Source: an uncultured Bacteroidota bacterium (GTDB lineage: Bacteria > Bacteroidota > Bacteroidia > Bacteroidales > SZUA-534). Taken from it: a DNA stretch of 15,092 bases. The stretch covers positions 1 to 15,092 of the forward strand of contig CALBPW010000533.1 of the NCBI GenBank assembly GCA_937899145.1. The letters run 5' to 3'. The notes below the pieces were generated by a model. That model worked only from the letters and a program-made list of their open reading frames with translations, did no database searches and was not told the DNA's origin. Shown in pieces: positions 7,334 through 12,872 of this stretch (position 1 is the stretch's first letter; each line of letters begins with the position of its first letter). A program made the translations under genes and the position numbers.

Positions 7334-8554
7334 ATGAACCTTGATATCAATAAAATACGGGAAGATTTCCCGATACTGAACCAACAAATTAATGGACACC
7401 AACTCATATATTTAGACAACGCCGCCACAACACAAAAACCACAATCGGTAATTAACAAAATAACCGAGGTTTACACACAATACAATGCCAATGTGCATCG
7501 CGGTGTTCACTATTTGAGCAACAAGGCAACAGCGGCAATGGAAGAGGCACGGAAAACAATTCAGCAGTTTATAAATGCCGAATCGGAAACTGAAATTGTG
7601 TTCACATGCGGCGCAACCGAAAGTATGAACCTTGTGGCTTCATCTTTTGGACAAAAATTTCTGACTGAAGGCAGCGGGGTTATTGTTTCAGAAATGGAAC
7701 ATCATAGCAATATAGTTCCTTGGCAATTGCTTGAAAATCAAAACAAGACAAAAGTCGTTAAATGGGCATTCGATGACCGTGGCGAACTTAATTTGGCTGA
7801 ACTTGAAGAACTGATTGCCGAAAACACAAAACTGCTTGCAATTACTTATGTATCAAACACTTTAGGCACAATCAACCCGATTGAACAAATAATAGAAATC
7901 GCACACTCACACAACGTGCCGGTTTTGGTTGACGCATCGCAAGCCATCCAGCATTTTCCAATTGATGTTCAACAACTTGACTGCGACTTTCTCTCTTTCA
8001 GCGGACACAAAATTTACGGACCAACAGGCATTGGCGTTTTATATGGTAAAAAACAGTGGCTCGATGAATTGCCGCCATATCAAGGCGGTGGTGAAATGAT
8101 TGAAACTGTGTCATTTAACGGAACAACATTCAATCAACTGCCTTACAAATTTGAGGCCGGCACCCCTAATTATGTCGGAATTATTGCTTTAGGTGAGGCG
8201 ATACGATATGTGCAAAATGTTGGTTTGCAAAATATTGCGCAGTATGAAAACACACTTTTGCAATACGCGACCGATAAAATCAAATCTATCAGCGAGTTAC
8301 GCCAAATAGGAACTGCCGAACGCCGCGCATCGGTGTTATCGTTTGTAGTTGACGGCGCGCATCCTTTCGATATTGGCACAATACTCGACAAAATGGGCAT
8401 TGCCGTCCGCACAGGCACCCACTGCACCGAACCAATTATGCAACACTTCGGCATTCCGGGCACTATACGCGCATCGTTTGCCTTCTACAATAAAATGGAA
8501 GAAATTGACGCTTTATACGATGGCCTGATAAGAGCAGTACGAATGTTAAAATAG
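7334..8554 (+). CDS. sufS: Cysteine desulfurase SufS
   Basis: SufS is a PLP-dependent group II cysteine desulfurase. It removes sulfur from L-cysteine as a persulfide and passes it to SufE for Fe-S cluster assembly in the cytoplasm. All key residues are visible in the 406-residue protein: the HHSN motif with H124 that stacks on PLP, D200 in LVDASQ, the Schiff-base lysine K226 in SGHK, and the catalytic cysteine C364 in RTGTHCTEP, followed by R379. The canonical motif around the cysteine is RxGHHCAQP, so this one is slightly diverged but intact. The gene starts 3 bases after the prolyl isomerase and shares its promoter. SufE lies downstream across a 314-base gap on the same strand, with its own promoter element. 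Identification is firm. Confidence 0.96.
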   Translation: MNLDINKIREDFPILNQQINGHQLIYLDNAATTQKPQSVINKITEVYTQYNANVHRGVHYLSNKATAAMEEARKTIQQFINAESETEIVFTCGATESMNLVASSFGQKFLTEGSGVIVSEMEHHSNIVPWQLLENQNKTKVVKWAFDDRGELNLAELEELIAENTKLLAITYVSNTLGTINPIEQIIEIAHSHNVPVLVDASQAIQHFPIDVQQLDCDFLSFSGHKIYGPTGIGVLYGKKQWLDELPPYQGGGEMIETVSFNGTTFNQLPYKFEAGTPNYVGIIALGEAIRYVQNVGLQNIAQYENTLLQYATDKIKSISELRQIGTAERRASVLSFVVDGAHPFDIGTILDKMGIAVRTGTHCTEPIMQHFGIPGTIRASFAFYNKMEEIDALYDGLIRAVRMLK

Positions 8555-8702
8555 GAAGTTCAAAAAACGCAGAGACACAAGATTTTGCTTCTCTACTATA
8601 ATTGTCTTTCAGATATTATTCAGACAATACCGGTTAGAGATGATTTTTCGTACTTTCCGCAGTTAATTCTCCAACCAATTAAACCCGAAAAATTTTGTAC
8701 CC

Positions 8703-8720
8703 TGACAGTTGGAACTGTCA
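8703..8720. repeat. Perfect palindrome TGACAGTTGGAACTGTCA
   Basis: Two 8-base arms, TGACAGTT and AACTGTCA, flank a central GG. It lies about 95 bases upstream of the sufE promoter element. It may be an operator or a remnant of a dispersed intergenic repeat; the sequence alone does not decide. Confidence 0.6.
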
Positions 8721-8816
8721 ACCGGCTGTTTTCTGAACCTTTAAAGTTGTTCAACCTATTAAACTTTAAACTGAACTTTCTAAACCTTCCCTATCTTTTC
8801 AACATTAAAGAAAAAC

Positions 8817-8824
8817 TATATTTG
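8817..8824 (+). promoter_or_regulatory. Bacteroidota -7 element for sufE
   Basis: TATATTTG followed by CA fits the TAnnTTTG consensus, 44 bases before the sufE ATG. A T-rich stretch (8796-8799) lies near the -33 position but is not TTG. This indicates that sufE can be transcribed independently of sufS. Confidence 0.6.
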
Positions 8825-8868
8825 CACGCTGAAACACAAAATCTGCATCAAGTAATCTTTAATTGAAA

Positions 8869-9291
8869 ATGACAGAATTAGAGCAACGCCAACAACAAAT
8901 AGTTGAAGAATTTAGCGTATTCACCGATTGGATGGATAAATACGAATATCTGATTGAATTGGGCAAAGAGCTTGCTCCAATGCCCGATGCCGACAAAACC
9001 GAACAAAACCTGATAAAAGGTTGCCAAAGTCAAGTTTGGCTAACAGCATCGTTTGGCAATGGCGTTATTACTTTTAACGCCGATAGCGACGCTATCATTA
9101 CAAAAGGAATTATTGCGCTGCTAATCAAAGTGCTATCTGGTTTAAAGCCTGCTGAAATTGTTGAAGCCGACGTACATTTCATCGACGAAATTGGACTGCG
9201 CGAAAACCTGTCGCCAACCCGCTCAAATGGCCTTTTGAGCATGATAAAACAAATAAAAATGTACGCCATTGCACTTTGCAATGCACAATAA
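8869..9291 (+). CDS. sufE: Cysteine desulfuration protein SufE
   Basis: SufE accepts the persulfide sulfur from SufS, stimulates its desulfurase activity and hands the sulfur to the SufBCD scaffold. The protein has 140 residues, close to the E. coli SufE length of 138. The sulfur-accepting cysteine is C52 in the conserved IKGCQSQVWL motif. The family features DKYEYLIELGKELAPMP near the N-terminus and LSPTRSNGLLSMI near the C-terminus are present. The ATG at 8869 is chosen over the in-frame TTG six bases upstream because MTELEQRQQQIVEEF is the normal start and the TTG adds nothing. No ribosome binding site is visible; the start context is TTGAAAATG. Its own -7 element lies upstream, and the DUF59 gene follows after 73 bases. 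Confidence 0.95.
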   Translation: MTELEQRQQQIVEEFSVFTDWMDKYEYLIELGKELAPMPDADKTEQNLIKGCQSQVWLTASFGNGVITFNADSDAIITKGIIALLIKVLSGLKPAEIVEADVHFIDEIGLRENLSPTRSNGLLSMIKQIKMYAIALCNAQ

Positions 9292-9294
9292 ACG

Positions 9295-9307
9295 TTGTGA
9301 TTCACAA
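9295..9307. repeat. Perfect palindrome TTGTGATTCACAA, second copy
   Basis: This 13-base palindrome starts 3 bases after the sufE stop codon and is identical to the core of the palindrome at 1509-1523. No T-tract follows. Its function is unknown. Confidence 0.6.
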
Positions 9308-9329
9308 TTCATAAATCGAAATATCATAA

Positions 9330-9347
9330 TCCCGATAGTTATCGGAA
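9330..9347. repeat. Palindromic intergenic element with core CCGATAGTTATCGG
   Basis: Six-base arms CCGATA and TATCGG (9332-9337, 9340-9345) flank GT. From memory this resembles the CCCGATAGCTATCGGG-type palindrome that is abundant between genes in many Bacteroidota, with one central change. It lies 17 bases before the DUF59 gene. Confidence 0.55.
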
Positions 9348-9364
9348 CTGACTTCTAAATAAAA

Positions 9365-9670
9365 ATGGACTCACTTCTTGAATCGAAAATAATAAACGAA
9401 CTGAAAACCGTTTACGACCCCGAAATACCCGTCAATGTGTACGATTTGGGGCTGATTTACAACCTGAAAGAAAAAGATGGCGTGCTTGATATTGAAATGA
9501 CACTCACCGCACCCGGCTGCCCTATTGCCGACGAAATTTTGAACGAGATTAAAATGAAACTGGAATGTGTTAGCGGCATTCGGCAAGTCAACATCAATCT
9601 TGTTTTTGAGCCCGAGTGGAATCAAGATATGATGAGCGAAGAAGCCAAAATCGACTTAGGATTTATGTGA
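9365..9670 (+). CDS. DUF59/MIP18-family Fe-S cluster assembly factor (SufT-like)
   Basis: This 101-residue protein belongs to the DUF59/MIP18/PaaD family of cytoplasmic factors that help mature Fe-S proteins. Visible family features are the N-terminal helix with YDPEIPVNVYDLGLIYN (DPE at 18-20), the strand DIEMTLTAPGCPIADEI with the conserved cysteine C52 followed by P53, and a C-terminal LVFEPEWNQDMMSEEAKIDLG close to the family's usual WT/WN-x-DMM(S)E-x-A-LG ending. It is a stand-alone domain, without the extra N-terminal domain of some SufT proteins. It follows sufE on the same strand across 73 bases with a palindromic element, and no own -7 element is seen, so it is probably cotranscribed with sufE. 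The context with SufS and SufE supports a SUF-pathway role. Confidence 0.92.
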   Translation: MDSLLESKIINELKTVYDPEIPVNVYDLGLIYNLKEKDGVLDIEMTLTAPGCPIADEILNEIKMKLECVSGIRQVNINLVFEPEWNQDMMSEEAKIDLGFM

Positions 9671-9686
9671 TTATTTTTCCACGCAC

Positions 9687-9724
9687 AAAAAAAATAAAAA
9701 AGCCACCTCGTTTGAGATGGCTTT
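9687..9724 (-). terminator. Rho-independent terminator of the rplM-rpsI-rpsB-tsf operon
   Basis: Read on the minus strand, arms 9724-9714 and 9709-9699 form an 11-bp stem (AAAGCCATCTC with GAGGTGGCTTT, one G-U wobble) with a four-base loop. A nearly unbroken run of about 14 U follows. It lies 27 bases after the tsf stop. On the plus strand the same stem has a C-A mismatch and only a short T run, so it is weaker for the DUF59 gene. Confidence 0.88.
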
Positions 9725-9750
9725 CTGATATTCAAAAATTCGACTTAATC

Positions 9751-10749
9751 TTAGTCTTTCAAAGCATAACGTTTGAAACCGGTTGCAGTCAGGCCTTTTG
9801 AGGCTGCCGACATCATTTGTTCAACAGTTATCTTGTTGTCTTTGACGAAGATTTGGTTCAACAAAGTGCTTTCTTTGAAGAACTTGTTCAAACGGCCTTG
9901 TGCAATGTTTTGAATCATTTGCTCTTTAAGGTTTGCGGCAGCTTCAACAGCTACTTTAGCCTTAATGTCGCGAGCCTGTTGAGCTTGCTCTGGTGTAAGC
10001 CAACCTTTTGCTGTGTTCGATTCAATGTGCTCGTCAGAATCAACGTGCGCGGGATTGATGCCGGCTTTTTTAAGCGCAGCCTCAACAGCTTTTTCCACTT
10101 GCTCCTCTTTGGTTTTTTCCAAGGCGACGGTCATCTCATTTTCGATAACCGATGCAGGAACATCTTCCTTAGTAAGAGCGACCGGATTCATTGCCGCTAC
10201 TTGCATTGCAACATCTTTGTAAACTTGAGCGTCAACGCCCGATTGATTAAAGCTGACCAATGTCGCAAGTTTGTTGCCCATGTGAATGTAAGGGAAAACA
10301 ACTTCGCCTTCAAGCGATTCAAAGCAAGCCAGCTCAAGTTTTTCGCCAATAATACCAATTTGTTCGGTGATGATGCCTTCAACAGTTTTGCCGTTTTTGA
10401 ACGGAGTGTTTTTCAAGGCGTCAAGATTAGCCGGGCGAGTTGACAGTGCCAAGTCGCAAATTTCGTGAGCCAGTTTAACAAAATCTTCGTTTTTGGCCAC
10501 AAAGTCAGTCTCGCAGTTTAGAGCGATGAGAGCGCCATATTTGCCGTCGGCAGTTACTTTGGCAATAACATCGCCTTCCGACGCCTCACGGTCGGCACGT
10601 TTGTTAGCAACGGCTTGACCTTTTTCGCGGATGATTTGGATTGCGCGGTCGAAATCGCCATTTGACTCAACAAGAGCCTTTTTGCAATCCATCATGCCGG
10701 CACCGGTAAGTTTGCGTAGTTTTGCTACGTCTGATGCAGATATTGACAT
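9751..10749 (-). CDS. tsf: Elongation factor Ts
   Basis: EF-Ts is the guanine nucleotide exchange factor that regenerates EF-Tu-GTP during translation. The 332-residue length is typical for Bacteroidota. The N-terminal UBA-like domain, about residues 4-40, carries KLRKLTGAGMMDCKKAL, the EF-Tu contact region. The core contains the conserved LNCETDFVAKNEDFVKLA. A second, longer dimerisation-type segment, rich in lysine and glutamate and including PAHVDSDEHIESNTAKGWLTPEQ, follows as in other members of this phylum. The ATG at 10749 gives the expected N-terminus. The gene lies 24 bases after rpsB and is last in the ribosomal operon, directly before the terminator. No defect is seen. Confidence 0.97.
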   Translation of the reverse strand: MSISASDVAKLRKLTGAGMMDCKKALVESNGDFDRAIQIIREKGQAVANKRADREASEGDVIAKVTADGKYGALIALNCETDFVAKNEDFVKLAHEICDLALSTRPANLDALKNTPFKNGKTVEGIITEQIGIIGEKLELACFESLEGEVVFPYIHMGNKLATLVSFNQSGVDAQVYKDVAMQVAAMNPVALTKEDVPASVIENEMTVALEKTKEEQVEKAVEAALKKAGINPAHVDSDEHIESNTAKGWLTPEQAQQARDIKAKVAVEAAANLKEQMIQNIAQGRLNKFFKESTLLNQIFVKDNKITVEQMMSAASKGLTATGFKRYALKD

Positions 10750-10773
10750 ATTCTTTTTTCGTTTTTAAGTTGA

Positions 10774-11592
10774 TTATTCAGCCGGTTCTTCGGTTTCTTC
10801 TTTCTCTTCGCTTTCTGCTTCTGCTTCAGCTTTTGCGGCTGATTTTTTACCGCCTTTTTTTGGCTTTTCCTCTTCGCTTTCAGCTGGTTCTTTATCTTTT
10901 TCAGCTTTACGCTCCGACAACCCCTCTTGGATGGCATCGCAGATAGCGCCTAAAACCAACGATATTGCTTTTGCAGCATCATCGTTGCAAGGAATGGCGT
11001 AATCAACAGAGTTAGGATCTGAGTTTGTATCAACCATAGCAAATACTGGTATTTGAAGGCGGTGAGCCTCTGCTACGGCTATTTTTTCTTTTTGAACGTC
11101 GATAACGAACAAAGCGGCGGGCAGACGAGTAAGGTCGGCAATGCTGCCAAGGTTTTTGTTCAGTTTGCTGCGTTGACGGTCAACTTGCAGTCTTTCACGT
11201 TTCGATAGGTGGTCAAGAGTTCCGTCTTGCTCCATTTTGTCGAAAGTGCCCATTTTTTTGACTGCCTTGCGAACAGTGGGGAAGTTGGTCAACATGCCGC
11301 CCGACCAGCGTTCTGACACGTATGGCATATTGATTTTTTTAACTTGTTCGGCAAGTATTTCTTTTGCTTGTTTTTTTGTACCTACAAATAGGATTTTGCG
11401 ACCTGATTTAGCCACTTGTTTAAGTGCTGCAGCGGCTTCGTCGATTTTTGCCACTGTTTTGTTCAAGTCGATGATGTGGATTCCGTTTTTCTCCATAAAG
11501 ATGTATGGAGCCATAGCAGGATTCCATTTTCTCTTCAGGTGACCAAAGTGTGCACCTGCGTCCAATAATTCTTGAAAACTAACTTTAGACAT
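10774..11592 (-). CDS. rpsB: 30S ribosomal protein S2
   Basis: S2 (uS2) joins the small ribosomal subunit late in assembly and helps bind S1 or equivalent factors near the mRNA exit. The conserved core spans about residues 1-226, with FQELLDAGAHFGHLKRKWNPAMAPYIF at the N-terminus, ERWSGGMLTNFPT in the middle and MVDTNSDPNSVDYAIPCNDDAAKAI near the end. A low-complexity tail of about 45 residues made of lysine, glutamate, alanine and serine follows, making the protein 272 residues rather than about 241 as in E. coli. Such tails are known in Bacteroidota S2, so this is probably not an artefact. The gene is preceded by a 111-base gap containing a strong stem-loop that may control its translation, and it is followed by tsf. 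In E. coli, S2 represses rpsB-tsf. Confidence 0.97.
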   Translation of the reverse strand: MSKVSFQELLDAGAHFGHLKRKWNPAMAPYIFMEKNGIHIIDLNKTVAKIDEAAAALKQVAKSGRKILFVGTKKQAKEILAEQVKKINMPYVSERWSGGMLTNFPTVRKAVKKMGTFDKMEQDGTLDHLSKRERLQVDRQRSKLNKNLGSIADLTRLPAALFVIDVQKEKIAVAEAHRLQIPVFAMVDTNSDPNSVDYAIPCNDDAAKAISLVLGAICDAIQEGLSERKAEKDKEPAESEEEKPKKGGKKSAAKAEAEAESEEKEETEEPAE

Positions 11593-11630
11593 TTTAAATT
11601 TTTTTTCGTTTACATTCTTGTTGTAAAAGC

Positions 11631-11698
11631 AATTGTTAAGTAGTTCTGCACGTTCAGAAGTCTTAACAATTTAGATACTAAACGATATTCTCGTGCAG
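11631..11698 (-). promoter_or_regulatory. Candidate structured RNA leader of rpsB-tsf (stem-loop with possible pseudoknot)
   Basis: On the minus strand, AATTGTTAAG (11671-11662) and CTTAACAATT (11640-11631) form a perfect 10-bp stem. Inside it, TTCTG (11659-11655) and CAGAA (11648-11644) form a 5-bp inner stem around the six-base loop AACGTG. The segment CTGCACG (11698-11692), just after the rpsI stop codon, is exactly complementary to CGTGCAG (11652-11646) in the loop and inner stem, so a crossing helix of 4-7 bp is possible. Seven bases of this helix would compete with the inner stem. No T-tract follows, so it is not a terminator. I infer an autoregulatory or processing structure. Confidence 0.6.
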
Positions 11699-11703
11699 CA
11701 TCA

Positions 11704-12090
11704 TTAACGCTTACTGAACTGGAATCTCTTACGAGCCTTCTTCTGACCTGGCTTTTTACGTTCAACCTCACGTGGGTCGCGAGTAACAAAGCCGGCGGCT
11801 TTCAGTGGCTTACGATTTTCAGCGTCAAGTTCCATCAGAGCGCGGGTGATTCCCAAACGTACGGCTTCTGCCTGACCTTTGATACCACCGCCATCAATGT
11901 TGGCTTTAACATCGAATTTGCCGTTCAGCGACAATACGTTAAAAGGTTGAAGTACAATGTATTGCAAAGTTTCGACAGGAAAATACTCTTTAAAATCTTT
12001 GCCATTCACTGTTACATTACCTGTTCCTTGGCTCAAGTAAACGCGTGCGATAGCGGACTTTCTACGTCCAACTGCATTAATAACTTCCAT
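11704..12090 (-). CDS. rpsI: 30S ribosomal protein S9
   Basis: S9 (uS9) is a small-subunit head protein whose C-terminal tail reaches the P-site tRNA. The 128 residues match the usual length. The N-terminal [15 protein letters not shown], the central [27 protein letters not shown] and the basic C-terminus [17 protein letters not shown] are all canonical, including the terminal SKR that contacts tRNA. The ATG at 12090 lies 3 bases after the rplM stop, so the two are translationally linked. A 111-base structured gap separates it from rpsB. Confidence 0.97.
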   Translation of the reverse strand: MEVINAVGRRKSAIARVYLSQGTGNVTVNGKDFKEYFPVETLQYIVLQPFNVLSLNGKFDVKANIDGGGIKGQAEAVRLGITRALMELDAENRKPLKAAGFVTRDPREVERKKPGQKKARKRFQFSKR

Positions 12091-12093
12091 TTT

Positions 12094-12549
12094 TTACTTG
12101 ATTGAATTTAAATTGATTAATTCAGGTTTTTGAGCCTCATGTGGGTGGCTCTCGCCTGCATAAACATAAAGATTACGGTACAAAGCGTTGCCCAAACGGT
12201 TTTTTGGAAGCATTCCTTTGATAGCCGTTTCTACAATTGCTATTGGGTTTTTCACCATTAGCTTCTCCGCTACTATTGAGCGTTGCCCGCCGGGGTATCC
12301 GGTGTGATGCGTGTACACTTTACCTGCCCATTTGTTGCCTGTAAGTTGAACTTTGTCAGCATTGATAACGATGACATTGTCGCCACAGTCAACGTGAGGA
12401 GTAAAGTTGGTTTTGTGCTTTCCTCTTAGCAAGAAGGCTGCACTGCTGGCAAGACGGCCTAAGACCTGGTCTTTGGCGTCAATAACAACCCATTTTTTGT
12501 CAACGGTTGCTTTGTTTGCCGAGATTGTCTTGTAACTAAGTGTGTCCAC
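12094..12549 (-). CDS. rplM: 50S ribosomal protein L13
   Basis: L13 (uL13) is an early-assembling large-subunit protein. The 151-residue sequence carries WVVIDAKDQVLGRLAS, the basic LLRGKHKTNFTPHVDCGDNVIVINADK segment and the conserved KGMLPKNRLGNALYRNLYVYAG. I place the start at the GTG at 12549, because MDTLSYKTISANKATV is the N-terminus I know from Bacteroidales L13 and no in-frame ATG precedes it. Unlike the other genes here, it has an SD-like AGGA at 12558-12555, 5 bases before the GTG. It is the first gene of the rplM-rpsI-rpsB-tsf operon, downstream of a full-consensus promoter and a hairpin at the predicted 5' end of the mRNA, so expression may be controlled at this leader. Confidence 0.96.
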   Translation of the reverse strand: MDTLSYKTISANKATVDKKWVVIDAKDQVLGRLASSAAFLLRGKHKTNFTPHVDCGDNVIVINADKVQLTGNKWAGKVYTHHTGYPGGQRSIVAEKLMVKNPIAIVETAIKGMLPKNRLGNALYRNLYVYAGESHPHEAQKPELINLNSIK

Positions 12550-12586
12550 TCTAATCCTAACTTTTTAATTAATAAATAAATACTAT

Positions 12587-12606
12587 CCACATTTCCCCAA
12601 ATGTGG
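12587..12606 (-). promoter_or_regulatory. Hairpin at the predicted 5' end of the rplM mRNA
   Basis: On the minus strand, CCACATTT and AAATGTGG form a perfect 8-bp stem closed by a GGGG loop. The predicted transcription start, 5-7 bases after the -7 element, falls at about 12604-12606, so the mRNA would begin with this hairpin. It could stabilise the transcript or bind L13; neither is shown by the sequence. Confidence 0.6.
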
Positions 12607-12610
12607 TCTG

Positions 12611-12640
12611 CAAAAATACAATTTAATATCATTTGCGCAA
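12611..12640 (-). promoter_or_regulatory. Full-consensus Bacteroidota promoter of the ribosomal operon
   Basis: On the minus strand, TTG (12640-12638), a 19-base spacer and TATTTTTG (12618-12611), followed by CA, match the TTG-N19-21-TAnnTTTG consensus exactly. It is the only promoter in the window with both boxes at proper spacing, as expected for a strongly expressed ribosomal operon. Confidence 0.8.
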
Positions 12641-12840
12641 TTATTATTAACAACATTTTGTTGATATGTCCATAATACTGAAAATCAACTGATAATGTAT
12701 TTTTAAAGATACTTTTCAACTCTCTCCTTCATCGCTTTGCGACAAAAAAGACGTCATTTTTGGCTGACAGATTTGTGAGAATTGAACGAGAAAGCGGCGA
12801 TTTATTTCCTCTATATTATACAATAGGTGATAAAGATTTT

Positions 12841-12848
12841 TACTTTTG
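12841..12848 (+). promoter_or_regulatory. Bacteroidota -7 element for the CobW-family GTPase gene
   Basis: TACTTTTG followed by CA matches TAnnTTTG, 24 bases before the ATG at 12873. No -33 TTG is seen at 19-21 bases; instead an AT-rich imperfect dyad (12808-12827) occupies that position and could bind a regulator. Confidence 0.6.
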
Positions 12849-12872
12849 CACATCTGAAAAAATCATTTGAAA

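Larger units (their letters stand above)
8555..8868 (+). other. 314-base gap between sufS and sufE, rich in inverted repeats
   Basis: I find no convincing gene here; one frame is open through most of it from a TTG, but its translation looks like AT-rich non-coding DNA. The gap holds three inverted repeats: 7-base arms at 8601-8607/8622-8628, an 18-base palindrome at 8703-8720, and 9-base arms TTTAAAGTT/AACTTTAAA at 8740-8748/8762-8770. None is followed by a T-tract, so none is a clear terminator. The sufE promoter element is at 8817-8824. Confidence 0.6.
12550..12872. other. 323-base divergent intergenic region between rplM and the CobW-family gene
   Basis: No gene is supported here. The region holds the rplM leader hairpin (12587-12606), the rplM promoter (12611-12640), a small inverted repeat CAACATTTTGTTG (12651-12663), a near-palindrome centred on GACGTC (12744-12761), an AT-rich imperfect dyad (12808-12827) and the -7 element of the downstream GTPase gene (12841-12848). 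Confidence 0.65.

Noticed and set aside
8585..8866. Open frame of 93 codons starting at TTG in the sufS-sufE gap
   Set aside because: Its translation is rich in L, F and N with no domain character. It contains palindromes and the sufE promoter element and runs up to the sufE start, so it is best read as non-coding DNA.
9817..10443. Long plus-strand open frame (208 codons) opposite tsf
   Set aside because: It is antisense to the highly conserved EF-Ts coding sequence, and its cysteine- and phenylalanine-rich translation is typical of a shadow frame.
12459..12719. Minus-strand open frame overlapping the rplM start and promoter
   Set aside because: It crosses the consensus promoter and the L13 coding region in another frame and shows no domain similarity.
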